NCBI RefSeq assembly: GCF_000428885.1
Contig: NZ_AUAU01000010.1
Span: forward strand, 1 to 64,000
Direction of reading: 5' to 3'
Source of the DNA: Geothrix fermentans DSM 14018
Lineage (GTDB): Bacteria; Acidobacteriota; Holophagae; Holophagales; Holophagaceae
Length of the DNA: 64,000 bases
Shown here: piece after piece, positions 62,991 through 64,000 of the stretch
Position numbering within the stretch: the first letter of the stretch is position 1
Layout of the letters: the number at the start of each line of letters is the position of its first letter
The notes under the pieces: generated by a model
What the model was told of the DNA's origin: nothing
The model's database searches: none
What the model saw: the letters and a program-made list of their open reading frames with translations, nothing else
Made by a program: the position numbers and the translations under genes

Positions 62991-64000
62991 CTACTCGTAG
63001 ATCTCGGCCTTGTGCGTCTCCTTGGCGAAGGCCACGGAGATGGCGGTGATGGCCACGAGCACGATCATGTAGTAGGCGATGTAGGTGGGGCCCTTCCCCG
63101 CGGCGATGCCGCTGGAGAGGAGCCAGGTGGCCACCAGCGGGGAGAGGCCGCCGGCGAAGATGGAGGCCAGCTGGTAGCCGAGGGAGGCGCCGCTGTAGCG
63201 CACGCGGGCCGAGAACATCTCCGACAGGAAGCTCGCCTGCGGGCCGTACATCGCCGCGTGGCCGAAGATGACGGGGAGGATGATCGCCAGCGAGATCACC
63301 CAGGGGGTCTTGGTGCCCAGCATCCAGAAGAAGGGGAAGGCCAGGAGGCCGCAGGCGATGGCCCCGTAGATGTAGACGGGACGGCGGCCGACCTTGTCCG
63401 AGAAGGCGCCCCAGGCGGGGCAGAGGAACACGCCGAGGAAGGAGGCCCAGAGCAGGCCGTTGAGGCCGATCACCCGCGGGATCTGCAGGTGCGTCGAGAT
63501 GTAGGTCAGCGAGAAGACCGTGAAGAGGTAGAAGAGGCCGTTCTCAGCGAACCGGGCGCCCATGGCGATCAGGATGTTCTTGGGATGCTTGGTCACCGCC
63601 TCGACGATGGGCATCTTCGCTTCCTGCTTCTGCTCCTTGAGCTTCTCGAAGATGGGCGACTCGGCGATGGTCATCCGGATCCACACGCCCACGGCCACCA
63701 GGAGGAGGCTCACCAGGAAGGGGATGCGCCAGCCCCAGCGGAGGAAGTCCGCCTCCGGCAGCTTGGAGACGGCGCGGAAGACCAGGGTGGAGGTCAGCAG
63801 GCCGATGTAGGCGCCGATCTGGGGCCAGGAGCCGTAGAAGCCGCGCCGGTGGGCGGGCGCGTGCTCCACCGCCATGAGCACGGCGCCGCCCCACTCGCCG
63901 CCGAGGCCGAAGCCCTGGGCCAGGCGCATGGCCACCAGGAGGATCGGGGCCCAGATGCCGATGGAGGCGTAGGTGGGCAGCATGCCGATGATGGCCGTGG
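62991..64000 (-). CDS. MFS transporter of the metabolite:H+ symporter family, N-terminal end missing
   Basis: The frame runs off the window end, so the N-terminus is missing. The visible 336 residues have about nine helices with MHS-family marks: AQGFGLGGEWGGAVLM, RRGFYGSWPQIGAYIG and GAFSDKVGRRPVY. Members take up proline/betaine, shikimate, alpha-ketoglutarate or citrate-like compounds with protons. The 30-bp gap to the preceding gene is convergent. Confidence 0.85.
   Translation of the reverse strand, partial: TAIIGMLPTYASIGIWAPILLVAMRLAQGFGLGGEWGGAVLMAVEHAPAHRRGFYGSWPQIGAYIGLLTSTLVFRAVSKLPEADFLRWGWRIPFLVSLLLVAVGVWIRMTIAESPIFEKLKEQKQEAKMPIVEAVTKHPKNILIAMGARFAENGLFYLFTVFSLTYISTHLQIPRVIGLNGLLWASFLGVFLCPAWGAFSDKVGRRPVYIYGAIACGLLAFPFFWMLGTKTPWVISLAIILPVIFGHAAMYGPQASFLSEMFSARVRYSGASLGYQLASIFAGGLSPLVATWLLSSGIAAGKGPTYIAYYMIVLVAITAISVAFAKETHKAEIYE

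Overview
The window is about 64 kb of very GC-rich bacterial chromosome from a Gram-negative, diderm organism: it carries BamD, EnvC, several outer-membrane barrels and lipoproteins. The gene content suggests Acidobacteriota, most likely class Holophagae (Geothrix/Holophaga-like). The grounds are a group-4-hydrogenase-like Ehr complex, DUF4382 lipoproteins, the trmD/rplS and rplU-rpmA-obgE-nadD-rsfS blocks, and a transcarbamylase arginine pathway of the N-acyl type. This placement is inference; no 16S or other direct marker was read.

Layout. Positions 1-6.4 kb hold the tail of an S18-like gene, a coiled-coil lipoprotein, a DctA dicarboxylate symporter and its CitA/DcuS-type two-component system, and a small membrane protein. 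Positions 6.8-13.6 kb hold prfB, a lipase, bamD, an aldo/keto reductase, a ThiE/TenI-like protein, rlmN and an ExoD-like protein, mostly in overlapping order. Positions 13.6-22.2 kb are a housekeeping block (trmD, rplS, ubiD-like, rplU, rpmA, obgE, nadD, rsfS, gdhA). Two paralogous outer-membrane barrels flank rplS. Positions 22.3-28.2 kb hold a FadL-like porin, a membrane Ser/Thr kinase with its kinase domain at the C-terminus, a GT39-like glycosyltransferase and a DUF4382 lipoprotein.

Positions 28.3-37.7 kb are one tightly coupled minus-strand operon. It encodes a seven-gene membrane complex related to hydrogenase-4 and complex I, with three antiporter-type subunits, whose large subunit has lost most nickel-ligand cysteines (an Ehr-type complex). 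Paralogous DUF4382 lipoproteins lie on both sides. Positions 39.2-45.2 kb hold a large outer-membrane protein, a PilC/GspF protein, a degenerate-LytM EnvC and a membrane protein.

Positions 45.3-55.1 kb are the arginine locus: argR facing argD, then an acylornithine transcarbamylase, argB, an M20 deacylase, argH, argG, a DUF1611 protein and argC. The transcarbamylase has Ala at the residue that separates acetyl- from succinyl-ornithine enzymes. A DUF1611 protein sits where an acylglutamate synthase gene might be expected. Five of the junctions in this locus carry intergenic repeats. Positions 55.2-64 kb hold an M20 peptidase, a lower-GC Fic gene with AT-rich operator-like repeats, an SPFH gene with a small ribbon-helix-helix gene, an ABC exporter and a partial MFS transporter.

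A recurring theme is intergenic inverted repeats with short purine-rich periodic arms (for example CACGAAGGACACGAAGG), in at least twelve places and several sequence families.
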